Assembly: GCA_014649575.1 (NCBI GenBank)
Contig: BMTH01000001.1
Span: forward strand, 124,001-188,000
Source: Streptomyces griseoincarnatus
GTDB taxonomy: Bacteria; Actinomycetota; Actinomycetes; Streptomycetales; Streptomycetaceae
DNA length: 64,000 bases
Reading direction: 5' to 3'
Shown here: one piece after another, positions 1 through 8,339 of the stretch
How the letters are laid out: the number at the start of each line of letters is the position of its first letter
How positions within the stretch are numbered: the stretch's first letter is position 1
The notes under the pieces: model-generated
The model's input: the letters and a program-made list of their open reading frames with translations, nothing else
Told to the model about the DNA's origin: nothing
The model's database searches: none
Position numbers and translations under genes: made by a program

Positions 1-1
1 C

Positions 2-940
2 GGTGAGCACCTCACGGCCGCCGACAAGGACAGCAGGCAACTCCTGATCGAGGAACGACTGGCCGAGCAGAACGGCCTCGAGGTCGGCGACAAGGTCACT
101 CTGGTGGGCAACGACGAAAGAACCATGGCCGACTTCACCCTGGCGGGCATCTACCGCGACCCGCGCCCCGCCACCGAACCCGACCTCCAGTACGGAATCA
201 ACCCCGCCAACATGCTGTACGGAGCGGTGGGCGGCCTCTCCGCGCTCGCCTCCGACGGGAACGGTGGGCTGCAGGTCGGCGAGGCGACCTTCCTCCTCGA
301 GGACGCCGAGGTACAGGGTGCGTTCAAGGACGAGGCGAAGCGAGTGGCGGGCTCGGCGCTCGACGGATTCGAGCTGGACGCCAACGACAAGGCCATCCAG
401 CAGATGACGGGTCCGCTCAAGAGCATCCGCTCCACCGCCACCCTCGCCATGTGGCTCATGGGCACCGCCGGCGCGGCCGTCCTGGCCCTCCTGGTCAACC
501 TCGCGGTCAAGCAGCGCCGCACCGAGTACGGCGTCCTGCTGGCCATGGGCGAGAAGAAGAGCAACCTCATCGCCCAGCAGGCCCTCGAGATCGTCCTCGT
601 CGCGGCCGTGGCCATCGGCCTGAGTTCCACGTTCGCCCCGGGTCTGACCCAGAGCGCCGCCCAGGCGCTGCTCGGCCAGGAGGCCACCGCCGCCCGGAAG
701 AAGCTCGACTCCTGGCAGGCCCCGCCACCCGGCAGCACCGGCCTCGGTGAGGGCACCAACTGGGACGACAAGCCCGTCGAGAACGCCGATCCCATCGGCA
801 AGATCGCGGTGGCGCTCGACCCGGCAGACCTCGCCACCGTCGGAGGCATCGGCCTCGGCATCGGCCTGCTTGCCACCGCCGTCCCGGCCGGCGCCGTGCT
901 GCGCCTGAGCCCCCGCACCATCCTCACGAAGGGCAAGTGA
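2..940 (+). CDS. FtsX/MacB-type ABC transporter permease, 5' end missing
   Basis: The reading frame is open from the first bases of the window, so the gene begins upstream and only about 312 C-terminal residues are present. The first two thirds are an extracytoplasmic MacB-like domain. Three hydrophobic segments then follow (around 452-520, 585-650 and 835-900), the usual C-terminal FtsX topology. Between the first two sits a charged cytoplasmic loop reading RRTEYGVLLAMGEKK, the typical coupling segment of these permeases. The partner ATPase starts 7 bases downstream. FtsX/MacB permeases do not take the classic alternating-access import route; they export or mechanically transmit signals for peptides, lipids or antibiotics. 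Substrate is not evident from sequence. Confidence 0.9.
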   Translation, partial: GEHLTAADKDSRQLLIEERLAEQNGLEVGDKVTLVGNDERTMADFTLAGIYRDPRPATEPDLQYGINPANMLYGAVGGLSALASDGNGGLQVGEATFLLEDAEVQGAFKDEAKRVAGSALDGFELDANDKAIQQMTGPLKSIRSTATLAMWLMGTAGAAVLALLVNLAVKQRRTEYGVLLAMGEKKSNLIAQQALEIVLVAAVAIGLSSTFAPGLTQSAAQALLGQEATAARKKLDSWQAPPPGSTGLGEGTNWDDKPVENADPIGKIAVALDPADLATVGGIGLGIGLLATAVPAGAVLRLSPRTILTKGK

Positions 941-947
941 TCCCACC

Positions 948-1655
948 ATGAACGCCGTTACCGCCACACCGCCGGTCCTGCGACTGGCCGACGTCAGCCA
1001 CACCTACTTCAGCCGGCGCCGCAGGACCACGGTGCTCAAGAACATCGACTACGCCTTCGAACGCGGCACCTTCTACGCCATCCTGGGCCCCTCAGGCAGC
1101 GGCAAGACCACCCTGCTCAGCCTCGCCAGCGGCCTCGACACCCCCAGCCGAGGCGCCATCAGCTTCCACGGGCGGAATCTCACCGAGATCGGCCTCGGCC
1201 GGTTCCGCAACCAGCACGTCGCCACGATCTTCCAGCAGTTCAACCTCCTCACCTACATGACCGCCCTGCAGAACGTCACCACCGCCATGGAGATCACCGG
1301 CGCAAAACCCGCCACCGGCAGCCGCCGGGCCCGCGCATTGCACCTGCTCGAACAGGTCGGTCTCGACAAGGCGACAGTCACCCGCAACGTGCTGCAGCTC
1401 TCCGGTGGCCAGCAGCAGCGCGTCGCCATCGCCCGCGCCCTCGCCTGCGACGTCGACATCCTCTTCGCCGACGAACCCACCGGAAACCTCGACGAGGACA
1501 CCGCCCAGGGCATCATCGACACCTTCCGCGAACTCGCTCATGAGCAGGGCAAGTGCGTGGTCGTCGTCACCCACTCCCAGCAACTGGCCACCCAGTCCGA
1601 CCGTGTTCTCCATCTACGCAAGGGCAAGCTCACGGAGCAGGTGAACGCCCGTTGA
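948..1655 (+). CDS. ABC transporter ATP-binding protein (LolD/MacB type)
   Basis: A 235-residue ATPase with Walker A GPSGSGKT at residues 47-54, a Q-loop in IFQQFNLL, the signature [15 protein letters not shown] and a Walker B/D-loop reading [13 protein letters not shown]. Length and motifs fit the short LolD/MacB class that pairs with FtsX-type permeases. It starts 7 bases after the permease stop, so the two genes are one operon and this protein powers that permease from the cytoplasmic face. The start is the ATG at 948; the RBS lies within the end of the permease gene. Its stop codon overlaps a TTG that opens a short lipoprotein-like frame. Confidence 0.95.
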   Translation: MNAVTATPPVLRLADVSHTYFSRRRRTTVLKNIDYAFERGTFYAILGPSGSGKTTLLSLASGLDTPSRGAISFHGRNLTEIGLGRFRNQHVATIFQQFNLLTYMTALQNVTTAMEITGAKPATGSRRARALHLLEQVGLDKATVTRNVLQLSGGQQQRVAIARALACDVDILFADEPTGNLDEDTAQGIIDTFRELAHEQGKCVVVVTHSQQLATQSDRVLHLRKGKLTEQVNAR

Positions 1656-1987
1656 GGACCCCTGCGCAGCTGGTAGCGCCCGCTCCGGTACTTGCTCTGG
1701 CCCTGACCGCCTGCATCAGCGGCTCGTCCCCGATCACGCCGTGTCGACCCCGGCTGCGGTGCACACGAGACGCATGCGCCTGGGGCAGGAGCCGCCCGGT
1801 TACGCCCTTGAGCCGGGAACTGCGACGAACGACCTGGGCACCACCGACGGCAACCACATCGCGGCCCCGTGCTGCACCAGGATCTCGCAGGCCACAGTCG
1901 CTGAACTGTTTCAGGAGGGAGGCCCGAAACACGGATCGCAGCGCGGTGTTGAACGCACCTTCGAACTGGGGCCCGGTGCCAACGTGA
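1652..1987 (+). pseudogene. possible lipoprotein gene remnant behind the ABC operon
   Basis: A TTG at 1652 overlaps the ATPase stop codon (TTGA), with a GGAG-like sequence about 13 bases upstream. The first 21 codons encode a short hydrophobic stretch ending in LALALTAC, a good lipobox with the cysteine at residue 21. After about 30 residues the frame becomes arginine- and proline-rich, and no recognisable domain follows. A second frame (1741-2004) has a more protein-like composition. This could be a lipoprotein partner of the exporter broken by a frameshift near 1730, or chance. I see no homology that would decide it. Confidence 0.3.
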
Positions 1988-2179
1988 GCTCGGAGATCCT
2001 CTGAGTGTTGCGCCGCAGAGCATCGTGTGCCTGACCCGTCCGCCGGCATCCGGTCCGTCCTGGCGCTCTCCGCATCCGGTGTGCTCAAGGGCGGATCGTC
2101 AGGCCCTGGATACGGACCTGCCGGACAACGAACAGGCGTGGACGGCCATGGCCAAAATGTAGCGTCTCCAAACAGATCT

Positions 2180-2329
2180 CACCCGGAGCAGGAACGACGC
2201 CAGCCCGACCGCCGCCTCGTAGGAGGAGGTGGCGGTCCTGTCGTACCTGGTGGCGACGCCTCGGAAGTGCTTCAGGTCGTTGAAGCACCGCTTCACGGCG
2301 TTGCGTCGCGGTATGCCCTCGCGGTCGGA
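2180..2329 (-). pseudogene. IS5-family transposase C-terminal remnant
   Basis: About 50 codons on the minus strand match the C-terminal signature of an IS5-family DDE transposase: a 'RRN.V.RCFN.LK..RG.ATRYD' block followed by SYEAAVGLASFLL. The start, the catalytic core and the inverted repeats are not recognisable, and the frame runs into unrelated sequence on both sides. It is a dead fragment. Its subgroup differs from the IS5 fragment at 26.5 kb, so they are separate insertions. Confidence 0.75.
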
Positions 2330-2693
2330 GCCGTGGGCCAGACCGGCAACGCAGGAGCTGCGGATCAAGTGCGCGACGGAATACGAAGTGGATCGCATAC
2401 GCGAAGTCCGGACGTTCATCGGCCCGTCCAGGCGGCGAGGGCCGCCTGGCCCTCCGCGCAGATCCTGGAGCGATGCCGTGAGCCGTACGCAGCATCGGCG
2501 TCGGCAACGCGTGCGATTTCGTCAGACTTTCACGCCTCTCCGTGATGAAACATGAGCAAGGCGCGATCAACGTGACGTGAAGTCCTCTTGAGTCGGCCCG
2601 GAGCCCGCAAAAGACTGCTGCGACAGCAAAACCGTGCTCCGGACCCGGAGCCCGCGGCACAGCAGTCGCAATCGCAATGCGAGGAGAACACCG
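2330..2693. other. stretch with no convincing gene
   Basis: Between the transposase remnant and the acetyltransferase no frame has a plausible start, a recognisable domain or a good ribosome binding site. It probably contains the 5' debris of the transposase and the promoter of the acetyltransferase gene. Confidence 0.5.
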
Positions 2694-3209
2694 ATGCCCG
2701 ACGCCGACCGCCGAGAGGACATGCACTCGATCTTGCTGAGCGACGGAACCGCCACCCGAACCCGGGAAGCGGCCCCTGTCGACCTGGCGCCAGTGCAGGA
2801 ACTGCACCGCCGCTGCTCGCTGGGCAGTCGAGCCCTGCGGTACCACGCGGGCAAGAGTGGGATCTCCCCCGCCGAATGGCGCCAGTTGTCCTGTCCGGAA
2901 CGCGGCACCACACTGGTGACCACACCAGCGGAACGTACGGAGCACATCATCGCCATGACGAACGTCATGCGCACCGGTCAGCGAGGAGTGGGAGAACTCG
3001 CCATCCTGATCGAGGACACATGGCAGGCCAGGGGCCTTGGCACCGCGCTGGCCGAACACGCGACTACCGTTGCCCGCCGCGACGGGCACCACGCACTGGC
3101 CGCCACCGTGACGGCGAGCAACAAGCCGATGCTCCACCTCCTCAAGAAGCTGAACGCCTCCCCCGTCGAAACCACCGGTCCCGTGCACGACCTCCGCATT
3201 CTGCTCTAG
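2694..3209 (+). CDS. GNAT family N-acetyltransferase
   Basis: A 171-residue protein with a single GNAT fold. The N-terminal helix carries the 'LHRRCSLGSRALRYH' pattern common to actinobacterial GNATs, and the acetyl-CoA pyrophosphate loop reads QARGLGTALAEH. The strand before it (GELAILIED) and the following AATVTASNKPMLHLLKKL segment (motif B) complete the fold. The ATG at 2694 is chosen because GAGGAG lies 8 bases upstream; a longer in-frame start at 2634 has no such site. The acceptor substrate, small molecule or protein, cannot be read from sequence. It stands alone between two relics. Confidence 0.85.
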   Translation: MPDADRREDMHSILLSDGTATRTREAAPVDLAPVQELHRRCSLGSRALRYHAGKSGISPAEWRQLSCPERGTTLVTTPAERTEHIIAMTNVMRTGQRGVGELAILIEDTWQARGLGTALAEHATTVARRDGHHALAATVTASNKPMLHLLKKLNASPVETTGPVHDLRILL

Positions 3210-3228
3210 GCCTTGGCGGGCTGGTCCG

Positions 3229-4075
3229 GTGATCGCGCGGATGACACGGCTGCTGCGTGGGGAAGGGCTGGACCAGCTCCTCGCCGAGCACGCGACCGCG
3301 CAGGGGCGGCGCTGACGGGCGTCTGCAGTCCTTCCTCGCACTGGCCGCCGAGTGGCGGGCGATGCCATGCCCTCACGCCAGCGAGGCGACATTCGCCGAC
3401 GGATACGCGCAGACCATGACGTTCACCCTGCTGCCTGCCCGCACGGAGGACATCATCGTCTTCGGGGAATCCCTGCACACCATCGGGGAGAAACTCCCGG
3501 CCGACCACTCCCTGATGGGACGGGCGCCACAGCCCCCCACCGACGTCGTGGCCGCGGACTTCAGGGCCACCCTCGATCTGCCGGCCCGCACGGTCGAAGC
3601 CGTCGACCGGAACCGGATCCGCCGCGGTGGCCGCGACACCTACCTGCACCTGTACGAGCACTCACTCGACGAGTACGACCCCGAGCCGCGCAAGCGGTCC
3701 GGCTCCTCCTGCACGCCGGTCGAGGTCGTCGAGCAGATGGGTCGACCCACCGACGACGTCCTCGTCACCCACCTCGGCAAGCAGCGCGGATTCGCCGACC
3801 CGGGTGCCTTCACAGTCGATCCTGCCATGGGAACGGGAACCCACCCGCACGCGGTACTCGAGCGCATCGCCGCGAACGCCGCCGCCCTGGGCGGGCCCGG
3901 CGCTGTCTCCGGCGCCGTCACCCGGGCCACCGAACGGATCGTCGGTCTCGAACCGCAGAGGGCCCCTACGCGGTGGCCGGACTGCGGGCCGCCAAGCAGC
4001 TGAACAGCCACCAGGCCGTCCCGCCGAACGGCGGGCTCAAGCTGTTCGTCACCGGCACCCTCGAGCGGTGGTGGG
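3229..4075 (+). pseudogene. degenerate type ISP restriction-modification (N6-adenine methylase) gene
   Basis: The frame starting at 3257 reads like the middle of a type ISP restriction/modification enzyme: YLHLYEHSLDEYDPEPRKRSG, then TPVEVVEQM, then FTVDPAMGTGTHPHAVLERIA, which is the S-adenosylmethionine-binding motif region of an N6-adenine methylase (the family usually has GSYYTP and DPAMGTGTYL). At about 3955 the match shifts frame and continues as GPYAVAGLRAAKQLNSH and LKLFVTGTLE until about 4075. A short piece at 3229-3315 may be earlier debris. The real enzyme is over 1000 residues, so the helicase, nuclease and target-recognition parts are lost. The tyrosine pair before TP reads SC. 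Non-functional. Confidence 0.75.
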
Positions 4076-4292
4076 AGCGCGGACGACCCCGCCGGACGCT
4101 GGGCACCGGTGGTCGGTGCGTGTGGGACTGGTCCGCTCGCTCGGCGATTCGCGCGGTACGTTCTCCTGGCCGCTCTCCGGCCTGGCCCATACCGCTGCTG
4201 GGACCGGTACTGCCCGGTTTGCTCGCGTGCGCCGCGACCGTGGTCGACCTCCGCCGACCGGACGGCGCCCGGCCGGCCGGTTGAGCCGTGGG

Positions 4293-4868
4293 TCAGGCAA
4301 CCGGCCCGCCGCCCCGTGGGTTCACTCCCGGGCGGCGGACGGACCGGCTTTCGGCCGCATCGGACGCCACCGTCGGGGCCGGGCGTCGCCGCTCGTGGTG
4401 CCGGCGCGCCTTGAGCCGGTTGCCGCAGGTCTTCATGGAGCACCAGCGCGCGGTGTTCGCCCGGCTGCGGTCCAGCAGGAACAGGCGGCATTCGCTGTTC
4501 GCGCAGGGTCGCAGTCTGCTCGGGGACGACGTCTGGAGGCGCGCCCACTCGAGGACCAGCTCGACGGCCAGCCGGCGCTCCGTCTCGACCTCCACGGCCC
4601 ATTCCAGTCGAGCGCCGACGACGCGGGGCACCTTGCGTACACCGCTCAGCAGCGGGAGGAGGGCGTCCGGGCCACTCTCACCGCGCACCACGGCCTGCAG
4701 CGTGTCACGGGTCGTCCTGAGCCACTCCCGCTCCGCAGCGGTGCCCTCTCCGCCGTGCCGTATCGCCCACCGGCTCAGCTCCGGCCCGTCCAGCCACAGG
4801 TCGACCGGAGCGCCGTCGCGCACCGGTGTGCTGTTGAGCGCCTCGAGAAGTGTTTCACCGGCTGTCAT
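4293..4868 (-). CDS. CGNR zinc-finger, ABATE-domain regulator
   Basis: A 191-residue protein with an N-terminal ABATE-like region (about residues 5-110) and a C-terminal CGNR zinc finger. Four cysteines at 122, 127, 143 and 148 are spaced CANSEC...WCSMKTCGNR, followed by a basic tail KARRHHERRR. CGNR proteins are putative DNA-binding regulators, often stress- or substrate-linked. The ATG at 4868 has GGAGGGAGG about 7 bases upstream. It is divergent from the alpha/beta hydrolase at 4978, and a TGTAACC...GGTTACA inverted repeat lies between them, which suggests it controls that gene and itself. The last 30 residues are low-complexity. Confidence 0.85.
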   Translation of the reverse strand: MTAGETLLEALNSTPVRDGAPVDLWLDGPELSRWAIRHGGEGTAAEREWLRTTRDTLQAVVRGESGPDALLPLLSGVRKVPRVVGARLEWAVEVETERRLAVELVLEWARLQTSSPSRLRPCANSECRLFLLDRSRANTARWCSMKTCGNRLKARRHHERRRPAPTVASDAAESRSVRRPGVNPRGGGPVA

Positions 4869-4883
4869 GACCCCTCCCTCCGA

Positions 4884-4915
4884 TGTAACCCTATCAATGC
4901 CCTTGACAGGTTACA
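4884..4915. promoter_or_regulatory. inverted-repeat operator between CGNR and hydrolase genes
   Basis: TGTAACC at 4884-4890 and GGTTACA at 4909-4915 form a perfect 7+7 inverted repeat with an 18-base spacer. Related half-sites (CTAACC near 4950, GGTTAC near 4970) occur closer to the hydrolase start. Likely binding site for the CGNR protein; inferred from position and symmetry. Confidence 0.55.
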
Positions 4916-4977
4916 CCTCGCGAGGCAGCCTTCGAAGGGAAGGATCTAACCAGCAAAACATACTGAAGGGGTTACTC

Positions 4978-5856
4978 ATGGCCGAGGTGCGACACCGCTT
5001 CACCACCGTGCAAGGACACCGCGTCTTCTACCGGGAAGCCGGCCCCGCCGACGCTCCCACCGTCGTGCTGCTGCACGGCTACCCGACGAGTTCACGCATG
5101 TTCCGGCACTTGCTGCCCGCACTGGCCGACCGGTTCCACGTCATCGCCCCGGACCACTTGGGCTTCGGACAGTCCGCCACGCCACCGGCCACCGACTTCG
5201 ACTACACCTTCGACGCTCTGGCCGAGGTGACCGAGGACCTCCTGGGCCAGCTGGGCGTGGAGCGCTACGCGGTCTACGTGCAGGACTACGGAGCCCCGAT
5301 CGGCTGGCGCCTGGCTCTCCGCAACCCCGACGCCATCACCGCGATCGTCTCCCAGAACGGCAACGCCTACGACGAGGGGTTCGTCCCCGAGTTCTGGGCT
5401 CCGGTCTGGGCATACGCGCAGTCACCGGGGCCCTCGACGGAAGCCGCTCTGCGGGGCGCCCTGAGCGAAGAGGCGATCCGCTGGCAGTACACACACGGTG
5501 TCGCCGAGCCGGAACTCGTGGACCCCGACACCTGGGCCACGGACCACCGCGAGATCTCACGCCCCGGTCTCGACCAGATTCAGCTCGACCTCTTCCGGGA
5601 CTACGCCACCAATCCGCCGCTGTACCCCCGGCTGCACGAGTACTTCCGCGCCAGCCAGGTCCCGCTGCTGGCGATCTGGGGAGCGGAGGACGAGATCTTC
5701 GGTCCCGACGGGGCCCGGGCGTTCGCGAAGGACCTGGAGAACGCGCAGATCCAGCTGGTGCCGGGCGGGGGTCATTTCCTCCTGGAGAGCCACCTCGACA
5801 CCGTGACCGATGCGATGCGCACCTTCCTCGGACAGCACCTGTCACCGCGAGAATGA
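4978..5856 (+). CDS. alpha/beta hydrolase, Asp-nucleophile class (haloalkane dehalogenase/epoxide hydrolase-like)
   Basis: A 292-residue alpha/beta hydrolase. The oxyanion motif HGYPTSS is at residues 33-39. The nucleophile elbow reads VQDYGAPIG, so the nucleophile is Asp103 rather than Ser, as in haloalkane dehalogenases and epoxide hydrolases. The acid is probably Asp238 in GAEDEIFG and the base His266 in GGGHFLLE. The residue after the nucleophile is Tyr, whereas classical dehalogenases carry a halide-binding Trp there, so dehalogenase activity is uncertain. The ATG at 4978 follows GAAGGGG; the open frame extends far upstream but only as shadow. Divergent from the CGNR regulator and probably induced through it. 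Cytoplasmic, no signal peptide. Confidence 0.85.
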   Translation: MAEVRHRFTTVQGHRVFYREAGPADAPTVVLLHGYPTSSRMFRHLLPALADRFHVIAPDHLGFGQSATPPATDFDYTFDALAEVTEDLLGQLGVERYAVYVQDYGAPIGWRLALRNPDAITAIVSQNGNAYDEGFVPEFWAPVWAYAQSPGPSTEAALRGALSEEAIRWQYTHGVAEPELVDPDTWATDHREISRPGLDQIQLDLFRDYATNPPLYPRLHEYFRASQVPLLAIWGAEDEIFGPDGARAFAKDLENAQIQLVPGGGHFLLESHLDTVTDAMRTFLGQHLSPRE

Positions 5857-6020
5857 CCGCACGCACTCCGGCCTCCCCTATGCGGGTGAAGCCGGCCCGT
5901 GGGTGCTCCACCACACCGGCGTGCGCCCCACAGCCTCGAGCCCTCACGCCGCACCCAGCGCCTTGACCACGAGCCAGGCGGAAACACAGGAGAGGTTGTC
6001 CGGCCGGCGCAGCCACTTCG

Positions 6021-6061
6021 GGTACCCCTAGCGTGTACTGCTGGTACACGCTAGGGGTACC
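6021..6061. repeat. perfect 18+18 bp inverted repeat
   Basis: The arm GGTACCCCTAGCGTGTAC (6021-6038) is followed by the 5-base spacer TGCTG and the exact reverse complement (6044-6061). The inner core GTGTAC-N5-GTACAC is typical of a TetR operator, and a relic of a TetR N-terminus starts right at its right edge. There is no T-run, so a terminator is less likely. Confidence 0.8.
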
Positions 6062-6141
6062 GGCCCGCCGAGCGCCGGGAGTTCATCCTCGGGGTGGCGC
6101 GCCGGCACTTCGCCGAGCACGGCACCGAAGGCGCCTGCGGA
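6061..6141 (+). pseudogene. TetR-family regulator N-terminal relic
   Basis: In the frame starting at 6061 about 25 codons read RPAERREFILGVARRHFAEH followed by GTEGA, the first helix and start of the helix-turn-helix of a TetR repressor. A TAG lies in frame just upstream and there is no start codon. The similarity stops after the first helix, so the rest of the domain is gone. It abuts the 41-base palindrome, which may once have been its own operator. Confidence 0.5.
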
Positions 6142-6251
6142 CGGGCACCCCACGAGACCGTCACGGACAAACCCACCACGGCCGGACCCGACGCAGTCAG
6201 CACCCTTCGCCCCTGTGCCACCACAAGGTGTGGCGCGCCGTGACCGGGTGG

Positions 6252-6761
6252 TCAGAACGGCGGGTTGTAGCAGGCCACGAACTCGACGCTGCCGTCGGAG
6301 GGGTCGCGCCAGTAGTCCGGCCAGAGCATCGCCGCGCGGGTGTCCGGCCCGTAGACGCCGTCCGCGCTGACGCCGAGGCGGTTGGCCTGGAGCCAGCGGA
6401 CGGCTGACACCGTGCCGTCGCCGTAGACGCCGTCCGCTCCCCCGCTGGAGCGGATGCGGGAGGCGGCCGGTGTGCTGCTGTAGCAGCGCAGGATGGCCTG
6501 CTGAAGGGCCGTCACCGCGTTGGCGCTGCCCGTCTGCCACTGCATGTAGCAGCTCAGGCCGTTGCCGGTGCGGGCGGGCACCCGGTAGTAGTTGTTGACG
6601 GCCAGGCCGTCGGTGCGCTTGACGGTCGTATTGCAGGGGCCGTAGGCGGCGTGGGCCGGTGTGGTCATCACCGGGCTGGCCGTCAGGCCGGTGGCGAAGA
6701 GGAGTGCCGCGGCTCCCAGCATGGCGAACCGGGCGCGGTGTGTCGTCCGTACTCCTTGCAC
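6252..6761 (-). CDS. secreted peptidoglycan-binding domain protein
   Basis: A 169-residue exported protein. A signal peptide covers about residues 1-38: a basic N-terminus with THRAR, the hydrophobic core MLGAAALLFATGLTA and a cleavage site near AHA-AY. The mature part contains one PG_binding_1-like repeat with the diagnostic DGVYGDGTVSAVRWLQ and DGVYGPDTRAAM segments, plus cysteines in CNTT, CYMQ, RCYSS and ACYNPPF that could form two disulfides. No catalytic domain is present, so it probably binds the cell wall only. The start is GTG at 6761 with AGAAGGG 8 bases upstream. It is divergent from the AraC regulator at 7005. Confidence 0.85.
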   Translation of the reverse strand: MQGVRTTHRARFAMLGAAALLFATGLTASPVMTTPAHAAYGPCNTTVKRTDGLAVNNYYRVPARTGNGLSCYMQWQTGSANAVTALQQAILRCYSSTPAASRIRSSGGADGVYGDGTVSAVRWLQANRLGVSADGVYGPDTRAAMLWPDYWRDPSDGSVEFVACYNPPF

Positions 6762-7004
6762 TGTGCAACCCTTCTGGTCGGTGACGTCGTCTCAGCGACT
6801 GGTTCAGCCATGGACCTTAAGATCGCCGCGGTCGACGAACTGTGTCGTTCGTGCAGGGAGCTTTGTCAGTCGTGCACGGGCCGGTGCCGCCTGCGTACCC
6901 GTGCGGGCGGGCCGTGCTGCGAGACGTACGTGTCGGAGGGGCGGGCGGATGAGAGTACGGGCCGGGCTGATGCCGGGGCGCCGCAGCGGGCGGGGGGCGG
7001 CGCG

Positions 7005-7967
7005 GTGAGCCCTGTGCTGGACACGGCCTTCGTGTCGCCCGGGGACCGGGAGGAAGTGGTCCGTAACGCGGTGTGGGAGTCCGTGGTGGCGGTCGACATC
7101 GACCACGGGCCGCCGGCCGAGGAGATGTCCGTGCGCATCGGGCTGGGCGCCGTCGGGCCGATGCGGATCTGTTCGGCGCGGGCGACCGCCGTCACCATCC
7201 ACCGCACGGCCCCCCTCGCCCGCAGGGACGACGAGGAACCGGCCGTCTTCCTCGGACTTCAAGTCTCGGGAAGCAGTCTGGTGGCGCAGCGGGGCCGTGA
7301 ATGCGTGCTGCGGGCGGGCGAGTTCGCCGTCTACGAGTCGATCGCCCCGTACACGCTGCTCTTCGACGAGGGGGTCGACCACCACTTCCTGCGCTTCCCT
7401 CGCTCGACGCTCGCGCTTCCCGACCGGTTGCTGCGGGACACCGGCGCGCTCGCCCTCGGGCCGGGCAACCCCGTCGCACGGATCGCCTTCGACTACTTCT
7501 CCCGGCTGGCGACCGACGACACCCTGCACCGGGGCGCACACGCCGAGGCCGTCGTGACGCCGAGCGTCGAACTCCTGCGTGCCGTCCTCACCTCCCAACA
7601 GGGAGCGGCGGACCTGGCCAGGGGGCCCATGGAGGCGACGCTGGGTCTGCGGATCACCCGGTACATCCGTCAGCACCTGGCGGACCGCGATCTGTCGGCC
7701 GCACGGATCGCCGCCGCGCACGGCATCTCGGTACGGCACCTGTACGCCGTGCTCGCCCGCTCGGGTATCAGCCTCGGCGACCACGTCCGCGCCCAGCGCC
7801 TCGCCGAGTGCCGGCGTGAACTCGCCGGGCCGCACGGCGGAGCGCAGACCATCGCCGCGATCGGCCGGCGGTGGGGATTCGTGGACGCGGCCCACTTCAG
7901 CAAGGTGTTCAAGCGGGCCTACGGGCTGACGCCCCGGGACTGGCGCGGCCTGCACCATCCGCGTTGA
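7005..7967 (+). CDS. AraC-family transcriptional regulator
   Basis: A 320-residue regulator: an AraC_binding_2-type sensing domain (about 20-190) and a C-terminal pair of helix-turn-helix motifs (about 220-318), with AARIAAAHGISVRHLYAVL and the second-helix signature IGRRWGFVDAAHFSKVFKRA followed by YGLTPRDWR. The GTG at 7005 gives the standard family length. The frame is open upstream to an ATG at 6810, which would add a cysteine-rich segment, but no ribosome binding site precedes that ATG. Target unknown; the divergent peptidoglycan-binding gene and the downstream snapalysin gene are candidates. Confidence 0.85.
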   Translation: MSPVLDTAFVSPGDREEVVRNAVWESVVAVDIDHGPPAEEMSVRIGLGAVGPMRICSARATAVTIHRTAPLARRDDEEPAVFLGLQVSGSSLVAQRGRECVLRAGEFAVYESIAPYTLLFDEGVDHHFLRFPRSTLALPDRLLRDTGALALGPGNPVARIAFDYFSRLATDDTLHRGAHAEAVVTPSVELLRAVLTSQQGAADLARGPMEATLGLRITRYIRQHLADRDLSAARIAAAHGISVRHLYAVLARSGISLGDHVRAQRLAECRRELAGPHGGAQTIAAIGRRWGFVDAAHFSKVFKRAYGLTPRDWRGLHHPR

Positions 7968-8339
7968 ACACCCGGGCGGTTGTGTGCCCGAGAAGAGCAC
8001 GGGCACGGTCGGCGCGATCAGGTGCAGGACCGCAGGCGGGCCGCACAGGGGCAGCGGCGGTGGCGCGCGGGGGCGGCAGGCACGGGTGGGGGCTCCGTAG
8101 CGGGTCGAGAACAGGCGCCCCGGGGGCAATTGGTGCACTCATCGCCCTCGCCGCGGAAATGACGGAGAATGACGGAAAACCGACATGGCAGGTACATGAC
8201 GTATCAGGCTTCCTCGGCGTACCATCGCATGAGCCTGGAGGGGTGGTCGACGGCGCGTCCGGCCCCACCGGACAGCTCAGCCGCTCCTTCGTACACCCGG
8301 CCCCGCCGGGGCCGGACTCCCCACGGAACAGGAGCAGCG
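7968..8339. other. 372-base intergenic region upstream of snapalysin
   Basis: No convincing gene. It contains a short direct repeat around 8158-8178 (ATGACGGA twice, 11 bases apart) and a mixed-composition stretch before the protease start. It probably holds the snapalysin promoter. Confidence 0.5.
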
